A stretch of DNA of 22,502 bases from CAJXJP01 sp034111025 (GTDB taxonomy: Bacteria > Patescibacteriota > Gracilibacteria > BD1-5 > UBA6164): contig JAWUYB010000012.1 in NCBI GenBank assembly GCA_034111025.1, positions 1-22,502 on the forward strand, given 5' to 3'. Positions 1 through 10,285 of the stretch are shown piece by piece (position 1 is the first letter of the stretch; every line of letters starts with the position of its first letter). Under the pieces are notes generated by a model. That model made no database searches and was not told where the DNA came from. It saw only the letters and a program-made list of their open reading frames with translations. Position numbers and translations under genes: made by a program.

Positions 1-128
1 TCTATTGTTTGTCTTTCATGTAATATAAGATGTTTTCACATAATCTTTAATCTAAAAATATATAGTAGTCTCATTCTTCTTATGACTAGTATATCTCTTT
101 TTATTATTTTCCAATAATTGCGTTTCAT
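1..128 (-). CDS. Possible partial small basic ORF, function unknown
   Basis: This reading frame opens at an ATG at 128 and stays open to the window edge, so only about 42 residues are visible. It starts MKRNYWKIIKRDILVIRR and is rich in Arg, Lys and Ile. One in-frame TGA would be glycine. No domain is recognisable. It lies 43 bp downstream of the CCA-adding enzyme stop and could be the next gene of the same operon. In such AT-rich DNA an open frame of this length can arise by chance, so the call is weak. Confidence 0.3.
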
Positions 129-171
129 TTCTGAAATTGGGAAATATTAAACTTTATTAATCATAACTTTT

Positions 172-1512
172 TTATTTTACTTTAACTCTATCTATGATCT
201 CTCATTTTAAAAGCTCTTCATCATCACGTAATCTATTAGCATAATTTATTATTTTTCCCATTCAATCTCATGGAATAAATCACAGTTCTATAAGTTCTTT
301 TCCTGAAAGTATATCGTCTGGTTTTTTTGTAGCTACATCAATTTTAGTAGCTCTTGATAAAATCCAGTCTCAATATATCTTATCTTTATCAAATACCTGA
401 GATATCATTACAATCTGTTCAATTGTAGCAGGGCATAAATCCAAAGATAATTTTCTAATCATACCATCTCAAATTTTATTTCAGCTTTGCTCTGTTCCAT
501 AATACTCTTTAGGTATATGAATATAGTCTAGAAGTTTAGAAATTTTTGTTATAATTGATCTAGGTGTATCTATTGATAAAAGAAAATGCTTTCTAGAATT
601 TTTAGGAATATTTATACATAATATTCACAACATTAATACAGATTTATTTTCTAATGATAGGATATTATTTTGAATATATTTTGCAGCATTATCAATATAG
701 TTATAAGTTTGTTCTATTAAACTTTTATCTAACATTAATTCTGTTTGAATAAAATTAAATATTCATAGTTCATAAGCAACACCTAAACCTCTAGATGGTT
801 GAGTTGATTTAAATAGTAGCTTTTTATATTCCTCTCAGATCCTTTCTTTAGCCAGTTCTTGTAAAGAAGGAAGCATACTTTTTATAATCTCTGCACTATC
901 TAAATCAAGTAATAAATCGAAACGACCTATAAATTGAATCCCTCTTAATATCCTCAATGGATCATCAGAAAAAGTATCACTATCTGTGATTTTTAGTATT
1001 TTATTTTCAATATCTTCCAATCAACCATATGGATCAAAGAATTCTCAAGTCATAACATCTAATGATATAGAATTGATAGTAAAATCTCTTCTCTTAGTTG
1101 CTTCTATAATTCACATATTTGGATCTATTTGTATATCAAATCCTCTATGACCAGATCAAGTTTTTGAATCATGACGTGGGATGGAGATATCTATATCTAT
1201 CCCATCTTCAATGAATAATTTAAGTATTCAAAATGATTTTCATACCTTTGAGATTTTTCATAGTTTTTCCGCTATATCTTCAATAATTTCTGAAGTTATA
1301 CCATGGACTTCAATATCAAAATCTTTCGGAATAATCCCCATGATTATATCACGTGTACTTCCTCATACAAAATACGTTCTTCCACCTTTTTCCTCTATTT
1401 TTTCAGCAAATTCTAAAGTTTTTAAGTAGGTATTGTAGTATATTTCATTTCATTCATTCTGTAATTTTTCAGTAAAATTTGTTTGATTAAAATGTTCTGA
1501 TTTTATTTTCAT
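172..1512 (-). CDS. cca: CCA-adding enzyme / poly(A) polymerase-type tRNA nucleotidyltransferase
   Basis: This 446-residue protein belongs to the class II nucleotidyltransferases, which build or repair the 3' CCA of tRNA. The N-terminal catalytic motif is visible near residues 47-70: YFVGGSTRDIIMG followed by DFDIEVHG, the GG-x3-RD and DxD metal-binding signature. The RRDFTINSI motif and the head-domain motif DDPLRILRGIQFIGRF follow. TGA encodes the first glycine of the invariant GG pair, which supports the recoding. Length fits the family. The start at 1512 overlaps the end of the upstream DUF2809 gene by 10 bp, so the two are probably translationally coupled. The three tRNA genes in this window already encode CCA, which would favour a repair role. 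A poly(A) polymerase (PcnB) function cannot be excluded by reading. Confidence 0.85.
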
Positions 1513-1901
1513 AAATTTAAAATTAATTGTTTTTTGATGATATAATTATTCAATACAATTCAAGAGCTATAAGCTATCAAATCACTCACTAAAAACCCTT
1601 TTCAGAGTAAAATTCAACCTGCATAACTATTTCTAATATTTATTAACCAATCATATTCTAACAGTTGAGAAAATTCTATACTAAAACAAATAAATATTAC
1701 TACTGAGCTAACATATAAAAGGTTTTTATGTATAAATAATAATACAAAAAAGAACACCATAATTCACCGTAATATATCTCATACAAAGTAGGGAATTATA
1801 CTTATTTGCCTAGATAGTAATCCTAAAACTATTATTACTATAATAATAAAAAAATTGTCTATATTATTTTTGTATTCTGAAATCTTGAAGGTTTTTTTCA
1901 T
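1503..1901 (-). CDS. DUF2809-type small integral membrane protein
   Basis: This 132-residue protein has about four hydrophobic segments. The features resembling DUF2809 are the opening LGLLSRQISIIPYFVGDILRG, a central IEFSQLLEYDWL, and a late FLVSDLIAYSSGIVL. The glycine of the GD pair is written as TGA, and without recoding the gene would break into pieces. The start at 1901 overlaps the 3' end of the upstream DUF4173-like gene by 38 bp, and the TAA stop lies 10 bp inside the next gene. The tight packing indicates a single transcript. The biochemical role of DUF2809 proteins is unknown. An alternative start further upstream in the same frame (position 1961) is possible but would increase the overlap. 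Confidence 0.65.
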
Positions 1902-3249
1902 ACCATTTTTTCTTAAGTGATTTTTTAATTTTCTTATCTGTCCACTCTTTCCAACTTTCATCTCTATAGAGATTATTGTCTTTTATTTTATCTACATTAT
2001 TTAATATATCTACTGATAACATATGAGATTGATATTTTTGTATTTTACTCCCTTCTTGTTGTAATATATGAGTATTTACTCTAAATATAAATGTTTCCAT
2101 TGGGAGTATATGAATAGCTGAATACATCCATAATGCTAATACTAATGTAGTTTTTAGAATATCGTTTTTCTTTTTAAATACAATAAACCACATCATTAAA
2201 ATAAATAATATAGCAAAATATATAATAGTGTATGACGCAAAGAATTTTTCATAACTTAATCCATATGCAGATGTATAAGTATACATTCTCTCAGCTGCAG
2301 AAAAAAGAATTATAAGAGATGTGAATACAAATATTCACAGAAGTTTTTGAATATAGTTATGTGTCTTTTTATAATAAACAAAAAAGAAAACGATATTGAT
2401 TAATGATACGAGAAATAATTGCCAAAAACCATTTTTTGCTAGGCTTGCTATTTCAATTACATCGATATTACTTTGAAAAAAGAGAGTATCGATTTGAATA
2501 ATAATAAACATAATATATGTAAAAAGAGTACCTCCTAAAACTATTCCTCCAATAACAGAATCTATTTGTGTTTTATCTTCTCTTGCTTTAATAATCGTAT
2601 CTATTTTCCAAAGTCACAATAGACTGATAAAAAATATAAATAAAGGCACTGAAACTAATAGCTTTAATACTGTTGTTCTGTTTATATATTTTCAAAATTC
2701 TAGAATAAAATCTTTAAAATTAGTATCTGCAACCATTAATAATCAAACAATCACCAAGTTAATTGCAATTAATATGATTACAGCTATTATTATTTTTTTA
2801 TATAAAATAGTATTTTTTCAAGATCATGAATCCATATGTTGATTTAGCTCTTGTACACTTTTTTTCACAGGTAATTCTCTAAAAATAACTTTAGGAATCA
2901 AGGCTAAATACCATTGATGATTTTCTTCTTTTTTTACTATTGAGTAACCAAAGAAGAAAAAAACTAAAATTGGTAATAACCAAATATTTAATGCTTTTAA
3001 AAATGGGATTTCATATAGACTATAACTCAAAATAATTATAGCAAAAGGAATTATCCAATATTTATATTTTAAAATAAATTCTTTTTTATTATCAATGAGT
3101 AATAAATATAATATAAAAAATATTATTCAAAATATCGTAAAATTTATTCCTAAAGCAGAAATTCCTAATTCAAAAAATCCCCATAAGAATAATACTGTAA
3201 ATAGTGATAATAGTGCAGATAATATATATTGTATAGTTTTAGTATTCAT
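1864..3249 (-). CDS. DUF4153/DUF4173-like polytopic membrane protein
   Basis: This 461-residue integral membrane protein has roughly ten hydrophobic segments and a hydrophilic C-terminal tail of about 80 residues rich in Lys, Asp and Asn. The segment ERMYTYTSAYGLSYEKF, followed by a long hydrophobic helix, resembles the R-x-Y-x5-AYGLT-x2-R signature of DUF4153/DUF4173 proteins. Just before the final transmembrane region a cytosolic stretch carries REDKTQIDS. The start at 3249 follows the stop of the winged-helix gene by one base, so the two are coupled. Genes of this family often sit beside HTH_34-type regulators, which fits here. The function is unknown. A sensory or transport role is speculation. 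Confidence 0.7.
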
Positions 3250-3250
3250 A

Positions 3251-3541
3251 TTATTGGTTAATTCATTTAAATAATTTTTCTATATTAGTTATGTAAGCAA
3301 GTAATTCTTTTTCTCACAATTTTTCTATGATAATAGTTGATTGAGGTTTTTTATTTACAAAGCTTTTTTCTATTTTGATGTATTCACTTTTTTCTAATTT
3401 TTCTAAATGAGTTCATAAGTTTCCATCACTTAAATTTAGTTCTTTTTTTAATTCAGAAAAGGTAATAGACTTATCCATATGTAATAAGGACATAATATTC
3501 AATCTTACAGGTTGATGGATAATAGAGTTAATATTTTCCAT
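3251..3541 (-). CDS. Winged-helix DNA-binding regulator (HTH_34 / ArsR-like)
   Basis: This 96-residue protein is a single winged-helix domain. The visible signature is HQPVRLNIMSLL, then TFSELKKELNLSDGNLGTHL as helix-turn-recognition helix, then LEKLEKSEYIKIEKSF and the wing KKPQSTIIIEKLGEKEL. This order matches the HTH_34 family of small transcription regulators. The glycine within DGNLGTHL is a TGA codon. The gene overlaps the upstream membrane-protein gene by one base (TAATG) and lies one base from the downstream gene. No metal- or ligand-binding Cys cluster is seen. A likely target is its own operon promoter, where a dyad lies at 4179-4197 (inference). Confidence 0.85.
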
Positions 3542-4152
3542 TATTTATTATTATTAATATGTAAGATATATCACATGACTAGATGACCAAATCAGAATAA
3601 TATTAAGATTAATTCTTTATAATATTCTTCATACATTTTTCAAATATTATAGAAAATTTCATAAGAGTTTCATAAAATTAATATCATAATAACTGACAGT
3701 CCTATAAAGAAAGACATGTAACCAAAATAAGTTAAAAATTTTTGAATACAAAATCTAGATACTATTATTAATAATCAGTATGTAATTGAAATTATAGGGA
3801 ATAATCCTTTCATAGATTCTTCCATAACACTTAAAATCAGTAACAATGGAGTAATTGCCATTCAAATAAATATCATATTTCAAATAATGTATCTGATTGG
3901 TTTTGGTAGCAATTTTTCACCTTTATTTTTTGAATTCAAAATACTGAGAATAGTAACAATAATTATTCAAAGTAATCAAATTACAAAGAATCAAATAGTA
4001 TAATAATTACTATTAATATCTCAAGAAAACACATAAAATAATATGTACATAATTCACATAATTGATGTACCAATAGGGGAAAAACGTATGTAAGTTTCTC
4101 TTTTTTCTAACATACTTTTTAATGCAGATATATCTTTATTTATTATTTCCAT
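3541..4152 (-). CDS. Membrane protein, first gene of the minus-strand operon
   Basis: This 203-residue protein has a charged N-terminus of about 20 residues (MEIINKDISALKSMLEKRET) followed by about five or six hydrophobic segments and a short His/Asn tail. The helix containing GRIRYIIGNM-like basic residues between transmembrane segments 2 and 3 suggests a cytosolic loop. I recognise no family. It is the promoter-proximal gene of the operon and its TAA overlaps the ATG of the winged-helix gene. The pairing of a small membrane protein with an HTH_34 regulator recurs in many bacteria, often with the N-terminal helix inside, but the function is not established. Several in-frame TGA codons fall within transmembrane helices, where glycine is acceptable. 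Confidence 0.75.
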
Positions 4153-4373
4153 AGTAGTAAACTTTATTAATTAAATAGTACTCTGTGTTTCAGAGTATAA
4201 ATATTTGTATTATTGTCAAATATTTTAAAAATAAATATGTAGGAAAGAGTAGGTAATTTTATATTAAATTTATTTAAAAATTCCTTATTTTAAAGTATAA
4301 TAAAATATCTTCAGTTTGACAAAAATATAAAATATTATAACCTATAGAGTAGATAAATATATAAATAAATTAT
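4153..4373. promoter_or_regulatory. Divergent intergenic region with two promoter candidates and a dyad
   Basis: This 221-bp gap separates the minus-strand operon from the copper operon. On the minus strand TTGACA (4212-4217) is followed after 14 bases by TATACT (4192-4197). On the plus strand TTGACA (4316-4321) is followed after 14 bases by TATAAC (4336-4341), with a TATAGA further on. The spacers are shorter than the usual 16-18, so either the -10 boxes are misassigned or promoters here tolerate a short spacer. A perfect inverted repeat TACTCTG-5-CAGAGTA lies at 4179-4197 and overlaps the minus-strand -10. It is a good operator candidate for the winged-helix regulator of that operon. Confidence 0.45.
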
Positions 4374-4787
4374 ATGAAAAAATTATTGAGTTTTATTATT
4401 TTATTAGCAACATTTAATGCTGGTTGTATGCACGCAACCTTTGCAGATTTTTTTGCTGTAAAAGAAACTCAAGAAATCTCTATGCATCATGGAATGCAAA
4501 TGTGAGATGAATCAAAACAACAAAAGGATTGTTATGAAATGGAAATGAAAGATTGTATGGAAAATTTTCATGAATGTTGTTGAAGTTGAATTGATTATGC
4601 AGTTTTTCAAACAGAAGAATATTTAATTTCAAGTATATTATTTGATAATATTGACACTCAAACATATCAGGCACTCATAGAATCAAATTTAATAATTCAA
4701 TTAAATGCTCCTCCATATTCAAATAATAGAGAAGAGTCTAGAAATCATTACACTCAATTAATCGGAATAATAAAAAATAACGCGTAA
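4374..4787 (+). CDS. Exported Cys/Met/His-rich protein, putative copper-binding
   Basis: This 137-residue protein starts with a hydrophobic signal sequence (MKKLLSFIILLATFNAGC). The Cys at 18 makes a weak lipobox, so it may be a lipoprotein. Residues about 37-70 are crowded with potential soft-metal ligands: MHHGMQMGDE, DCYEMEMKDCMENF and HECCGSG. The C-terminal half is acidic and has no recognisable domain. It is the first gene of the operon that encodes a CusA-type pump, and Met/His/Cys-rich exported proteins commonly buffer or deliver Cu(I) or Ag(I). The metal assignment comes from composition and context only. The start was chosen as the first ATG, 33 bp after the promoter candidate. Confidence 0.75.
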
Positions 4788-4851
4788 AACTTCCTTATTT
4801 ATCAAAAAATAATGTTTTTTTTGATATTAAAAATTTAATGGAAGTTTTTTT
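4786..4851 (+). terminator. Nested hairpin with T-tract between the first two copper-operon genes
   Basis: AAACTTCC at the stop of the first gene pairs with GGAAGTTT near 4840, and a second stem (ATCAAAAAA with TTTTTTGAT) sits inside. The outer stem runs into a T-tract (4845-4851). This could be a partial terminator or a processing site that sets a higher level of the first gene than of the pump genes behind it. Confidence 0.5.
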
Positions 4852-4869
4852 AGTTATTAAAAATAAAAA

Positions 4870-6714
4870 ATGAAAAGTAATAAATGGCTATATTTAGCTC
4901 TAATATCTATATTATCAATAATTATTTGAGGAGCATACTATTCAACATCGAATTCACTTGAAATTAAGAATATTCCTGAAAAAGAAAAAAAAATATCAAA
5001 AAAAGAATATTTACATACTTTTCCAGAACAATTTTCAAAAAAGGATTATTTTAAATGAGAATTTATTGCGAACGATATTGCCTCAGTCTATCCCAGAAGG
5101 GAATGACTCGTAAGAGACATACTGGTTGATATCTGAGATCAAGTGGAAGTGGGAGATACGCTCGCTATTCTATTTAATCCTTGAGTTGAATGAGAAGCAA
5201 GTTCGAAAATTAATATAAAAAGTACAATAGTTTCAACGAAAAATAAGATATTAGAAGAAACTATTCATGTAAAAAATGCAAAGATAGCAGAATTGGATCA
5301 AAAAATATACGAACATGAAATTATACTAGAAGAAACTATTAATAGTTTTAATGCAAAAATATCTCAAGTATGAGATATTGATACACTTTGATCTGAATAT
5401 CAAGTACAATTGAAAGCTCTTGAAAATTTAAAAACAAATCTTCAAAACGCTCAATCAACTCAGGAGGAATTAATTTCAGAAAGTCTGAATAATATTCAAC
5501 AAAAAGAGGAACTATTAGATGCAAAAATTAATGAAATATATAATAAAATTATACCTATTTTATATATCGGAAACGAAACCGATATAGATTATAATAATAT
5601 TAATAGTTCTGATTTTTCTGATTATTTTTGAGTAAAAGATTCAGGAATAACTTGAGAATTTATTTCAAAAATAAAAGAATATCATAATGAAAAAGTTGTT
5701 TTAGGTATAGATACAAGATATAGTAAATTATCTGAAATTAATAATGATTTAATAAAAGTATTACAGAATACTATTATATCAGTTGATATTTCTGAATCTG
5801 CTATCACTGATCATATCTCAAATATAAACAACTTTAAATCCTCTTTGATTTCACAAAAAGAGTTCTTAGATGATGCAAAAAATATGTACAGTGTATTATG
5901 AGTTACTCAAAATGAAAAAATTCAAAATATCATAGTACAAATAATGACACAAGAAAATGAAATAGCATTATTATGAACAAAAAATAATATCATTTGATTT
6001 GATAAATCATTAACTGTATCAAAAATGAAAGCTGAAATTGATACACTGATCAAATCAAAAGAGTTATTAATTGCGAATGAAAACAAAAATATTGTTTCAA
6101 TTGAAAATGAAATTTCTATTGCAAAAGCAAATTTAAACAGTGAATCTATCAAGTCTTGAGATTATAGAATAGTTTCTCCATTTTCAGGAATAATTTCAAA
6201 GAGAACAATGCAAATTTGAGAAAAAATATCAAAAAATATGGAAGTGTTTAGACTCATTGAAGTTCAAACAACGCTATCTAAAATAACAAGAAAAGAAATA
6301 AAATTTCTTGTCCCAGAAACCTTATGAGACAATATTTTGATGTGAAGAGAAGTAAAATTTTCAATATGAAATAAAGAAAATAATAGTTATACAGGAAGTA
6401 TTTATCGTATATCACCTGAAGTAGATCAACTTACTTCAAGTATTATTGTACAAGCAAAAGTAGATGAAAGTATATCTCTAGCGAATCAATCTACTCTGAG
6501 AGTATCCCTCGAAACACAACAAGAGTTATTTAAAGTACCAAGCTCAACTATTTATAGTAAACAAGAAAGAAAGATAATTTATTATAAAAAAGATAATTGA
6601 AAACTCTGAGTAAGAGATATAAATATTGTTTCAAATGATTGAGAATATTCACTTATAACAGGGAATATAGATGAAAATTTAAAAGTTGTTACGACACCTA
6701 TATTTATTAAATAA
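4870..6714 (+). CDS. RND efflux periplasmic adaptor (HlyD/CusB-like) with very long coiled coil
   Basis: This 614-residue membrane-fusion protein links an RND pump to the cell exterior. A single N-terminal membrane segment spans about residues 6-24. The first half of the biotinyl-lipoyl-like domain is near 74-108 (YPRREGLVRDILVDIGDQVE), and the second half returns near 430-465 (GDYRIVSPFSGIISKRTMQI). About 320 residues lie between, mostly Glu, Lys, Ile, Asn and Leu with coiled-coil character, interrupted near 235-265 by an acidic Asp/Asn/Ser segment. The beta-barrel and membrane-proximal parts follow. E. coli CusB is only about 400 residues long, so the hairpin here is greatly extended. The stop is 5 bp before the pump gene start, so the two are co-translated. 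No His/Met-rich N-terminal CusB metal site is evident. Confidence 0.85.
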
Positions 6715-6719
6715 AACTG

Positions 6720-9700
6720 ATGTTAAATAAATTAATTAAATATTTTATAGATAATGCATTTATCACTGTTGTAATTTTTATTGTTATATCAATTATTTCA
6801 GTTATTGCTGTTTATAAAACTCCTATAGATGCATTACCTGATTTATCAGAAAATCAAGTGGTAGTCATGACTTCTTGGCCAGGTCAAACTCCAACAAATA
6901 TAGAAGATCAAGTAACATACCCAATTACAATTGGTATGCAATGACTTCCATGAGTAAGAGATGTAAGAGCAATGAGTCAATTAGGAATTTCAATGGTTAC
7001 GGTTATCTTTAATGATAACGTAGATGAGTATTTTGCTCGTGATAGAGTGAATGAAAGACTCAGCTTAATATCTGCAGACTTACCATTATGAGTAAATCCT
7101 ATACTCTGACCTGACGCAACATGACTCGGTCAAATATTTATGTATACACTTGAAAGTGATAATCATAACTTAACAGAGTTAAGAACTATACAAGATTTTT
7201 ATGTTAAATTGGGTTTACAAAGTGTTCCATGAGTCGCAGAAGTTGCTTCGATTTGAGGATTTAAAAAAAATTATCAAATAATAATTGATCCATTAAAATT
7301 ATCAAATTATAATATATCACTCAAAGAAGTTGCTACAATTATAAGCAATGGAAACAACAATGTTTCATGAAGAGTTATAGATATCTGATGAAGTGAAATA
7401 GCAATAGAGTGAGTCGGTTTTATAGAAGAATTATCAGCCCTTGAGAATACATTTATAAAAAATATAAATAGAACTTCTATAAAACTTTGAGATATTGCTC
7501 ATATAAAAATATGAGCAGATTTTAGAAGATGAATCCTTGCCGATCATAGAGAAGAAAAAGTATGAGGAGTAGTGGTTATGAGATACAAACAAAATCCTCT
7601 GGAAGTTATAGAAAATGTAAAAGAAAAAATAGTTGAAATAGAAGAATCTCTACCAGAAGGAGTAACTATAGTATCATTTTATGATAGAACAACATTAATT
7701 CAAGAATCTATAGATACTCTAGTGTCTATAATTAGTACTGAATTAATAATTACTATAGTTATATTATTATTATTTCTCTGGAATTTTTGAGCATCACTTA
7801 TAACAGCTGTTTCATTGATTGTAGGAATACTTATTACATTTTTATGTATGAAACTATTCCAAATACCTTCAAATATTATGTCGCTTGGTTGAATAGCCAT
7901 TGCTATATGAACAATGGTTGATGCAGCAATCGTAGTGACTGAGAATGCTTATAATAGACTCTTATGAAAAGAAAATCTTACGTTTAATCAAAGAGTGAAA
8001 GTTATTACAGATTCAACAAAAGAAGTAGCATGACCTCTCATGTTTGCAATATTAATTATTATTCTTTCCTTTATACCAATATTTGCGTTAGAGTGACAAG
8101 AATGAAAATTATTCTTACCACTCGCTTTTACAAACATGTTTGCTATGATATGAGCTTTATTTTCAAGTTTATTTCTGGCTCCAGTTTTATGTGTATTTTT
8201 CTTAAAATGAAAATTAAAACAGGATCATGAAATCCCTCTCGTGAGAATATTGCAAAAATTATATCAACCAATACTTATTTATGCACTCAATAAAAGAAAA
8301 GTTGTATTAATTATAAGTTGAATCCTATTAATAATAGGGTGAGGTTTGTTTACGAGAATTGGTTCTGAATTTATGCCTCCATTAGATGAATGATCAATCA
8401 TGTATATGCCGATGACTCTACCGGATGTGAGTGATAAACGTGCAAGAGAAATGCTCATTGAGTCTCATAGGATTATATCAGAGGTAGCGGAAGTAGAAAA
8501 AGTAGTATGAAAAGCTTGAAGAGCACTCACTGCAACTGATCCCGCTCCTCTGGCTATGTTTGAATCAATTATTACCTTAAAACCAAAATCTCAGTGGAGA
8601 GAATGAGTTACAAAAAGTGATATCATTAATGAAATGAATAGAAGTATAAAAATCAATAATCTCTGGAATGGTTTTACTCAACCAATTATAGGGAGAATTG
8701 ATATGTTATCCACTGGTATTAGAGCTCAAGTATGAGTGAAAATATTTTGAGATGACCCAATGAAGTTAGAAGAATTAGCTATAAAAACTGAAGAATTACT
8801 CGGAAATATTCCTGGATGATTTGGTACAACAGCTATTAGAACAACTGGTTTAAAATATTTATCTCTTGATTTAGATGAATCTAAATTATCCCAATATGGT
8901 GTACATAAAGAAGATGTACTAGAAGTAATTGCTGTATGAATTTGAGGAAAAAATATTAGTACAACAATTAAATGAAGAGAAAAATATAATATCGAACTCA
9001 GATTAAATAATAATTTTAGAGATAGTTTAGATGATATAAATAGTCTCACTATTCCGAGTGTATCTTGAAATATAATACTCTCTCAAGTAGCAAATATTTC
9101 ATTAGAAGATGGCCCAGCTACTATTAATAGTGAAAATGGTATCATGAGATCTGCTGTTCAAATGAATGTTCAATGAATAGATTTAGTCACATATGTAGAT
9201 CAAGCAAGAGAATATATAGATAAAAATTTAGAATTACCTGCATGATATTACGTTGAGTGGACAGGACAGTATGAAAATCAACTCCGAGCAAAAAATACCT
9301 TAAAAATAGTAGTTCCTACCGTGATATTAATAATACTATTTATATTATTTCTCGCTTATAAAGACCTCTGACTCGTTGCAATCGTAGCTTCAAGTATTCC
9401 TTTTAGTCTTGTTTGATGAATAATAGCATTATTTCTCTCTGGATTCAATTTTTCAGTAGCTGTATCTGTATGATTCATATCTTTATTCTGAAATGCAGTA
9501 GAAACTTGAGTAGTTATGATTCTATATCTTGAAAATGCATTTAGAGAAAAATTTTGACTCCCTTTAATGGATAAAAAAAATCTCAAAGATGAAGATTTTA
9601 AAAAAATAGTAATCACAAAAGAATGAATCCATAAATCAGTAGTTCATGGAGCTATGGTCAGACTTAGACCAGTACTTATGACAGCATTTACCTCTGTTAT

Positions 9701-9860
9701 ATGATTAATGCCTATGATTTGGAGTACATGAACTGGTTCTGAATTACAAAAACCTTTAGCAATAGTTGTAGTTGGTTGATTGATTACTTCCATTGCACTC
9801 ACACTTATTGTATTACCAGTTTTATTCTCATATTTAAGGGAAAGAAAAATAAATTTATAA
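6720..9860 (+). CDS. cusA: CusA/CzcA-family heavy-metal RND efflux pump, Cu(I)/Ag(I) type
   Basis: This 1046-residue protein is full length for the heavy-metal efflux RND family, which exports metal using the proton gradient. Landmarks in order: the N-terminal helix with DALPDLSENQVVV, the porter motif EDQVTYPITIGMQGLPGV, the TM4 motif GTMVDAAIVVTENAYNRL carrying the proton-relay acidic residue, EFMPPLDEGSIMYMP, KAGRALTATDPAPLAMFE, RIDMLSTGIRAQVGVKIFG, and the C-terminal RPVLMTAF plus STGTGSE. Methionines 563, 613 and 662 sit in the same contexts as CusA M573, M623 and M672. All three share a constant offset of 10, so the copper/silver-binding cluster appears intact. TGA encodes many glycines in these motifs. 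No outer-membrane channel gene is present in the window. Confidence 0.93.
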
Positions 9861-9878
9861 TTATAATAGATAATAAAA

Positions 9879-10265
9879 ATGAAAAAATATTGATATACAA
9901 GAGAAGTAAACCTTACTTTTGATTCAGCACTTGATAAAGTAGAATTTGCGTTATTAGAGGAATGATTTTGAATTCTTTCTCGAATCGATATCAAATCTAA
10001 AATAAAAGAAAAACTCTGAAAAGATTTTGATGATTATATAGTTCTATGAGCATGTAATCCAAAATTAGCTTACGAAGCATTACAAAATGAACTAGAAATA
10101 GGGTTATTGCTTCCATGTAATGTTATTGTATATAAAAAAGATTCAAGGATATATGTTTCATGCATAGTTCCAACAGTTGCTATGTGAACAGTAGAAAATA
10201 TAGAGGTACTTGAAATTGCGAAAATTGCGGAAGAAAAATTAAAAAGAGCAATTGATAATATATAA
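9879..10265 (+). CDS. DUF302 family protein
   Basis: This 128-residue soluble protein has the DUF302 layout: a beta strand with YTREVNLTFDSALDKVE, the helix-strand segment EEGFGILSRIDIKSKIKEKL, then YIVLGACNPKLAYEAL, ELEIGLLLPCNVIVYK, and a C-terminal helix. The conserved GACNP and LPCN motifs, each with a cysteine, are clear. DUF302 proteins are often found next to metal-efflux and thiol-redox genes, but their activity is not established. The gene starts 18 bp after the pump gene and ends 20 bp before the redox fusion, within one operon. The two cysteines (in GACNP and LPCN) could bind metal or take part in redox chemistry (inference). Confidence 0.85.
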
Positions 10266-10285
10266 TATATCTAAACTAATTTTAA

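Noticed and set aside
8030..9994. Several open frames on both strands within the pump and DUF302 genes
   Set aside because: All lie inside the pump or DUF302 reading frames in other phases and show no domain.
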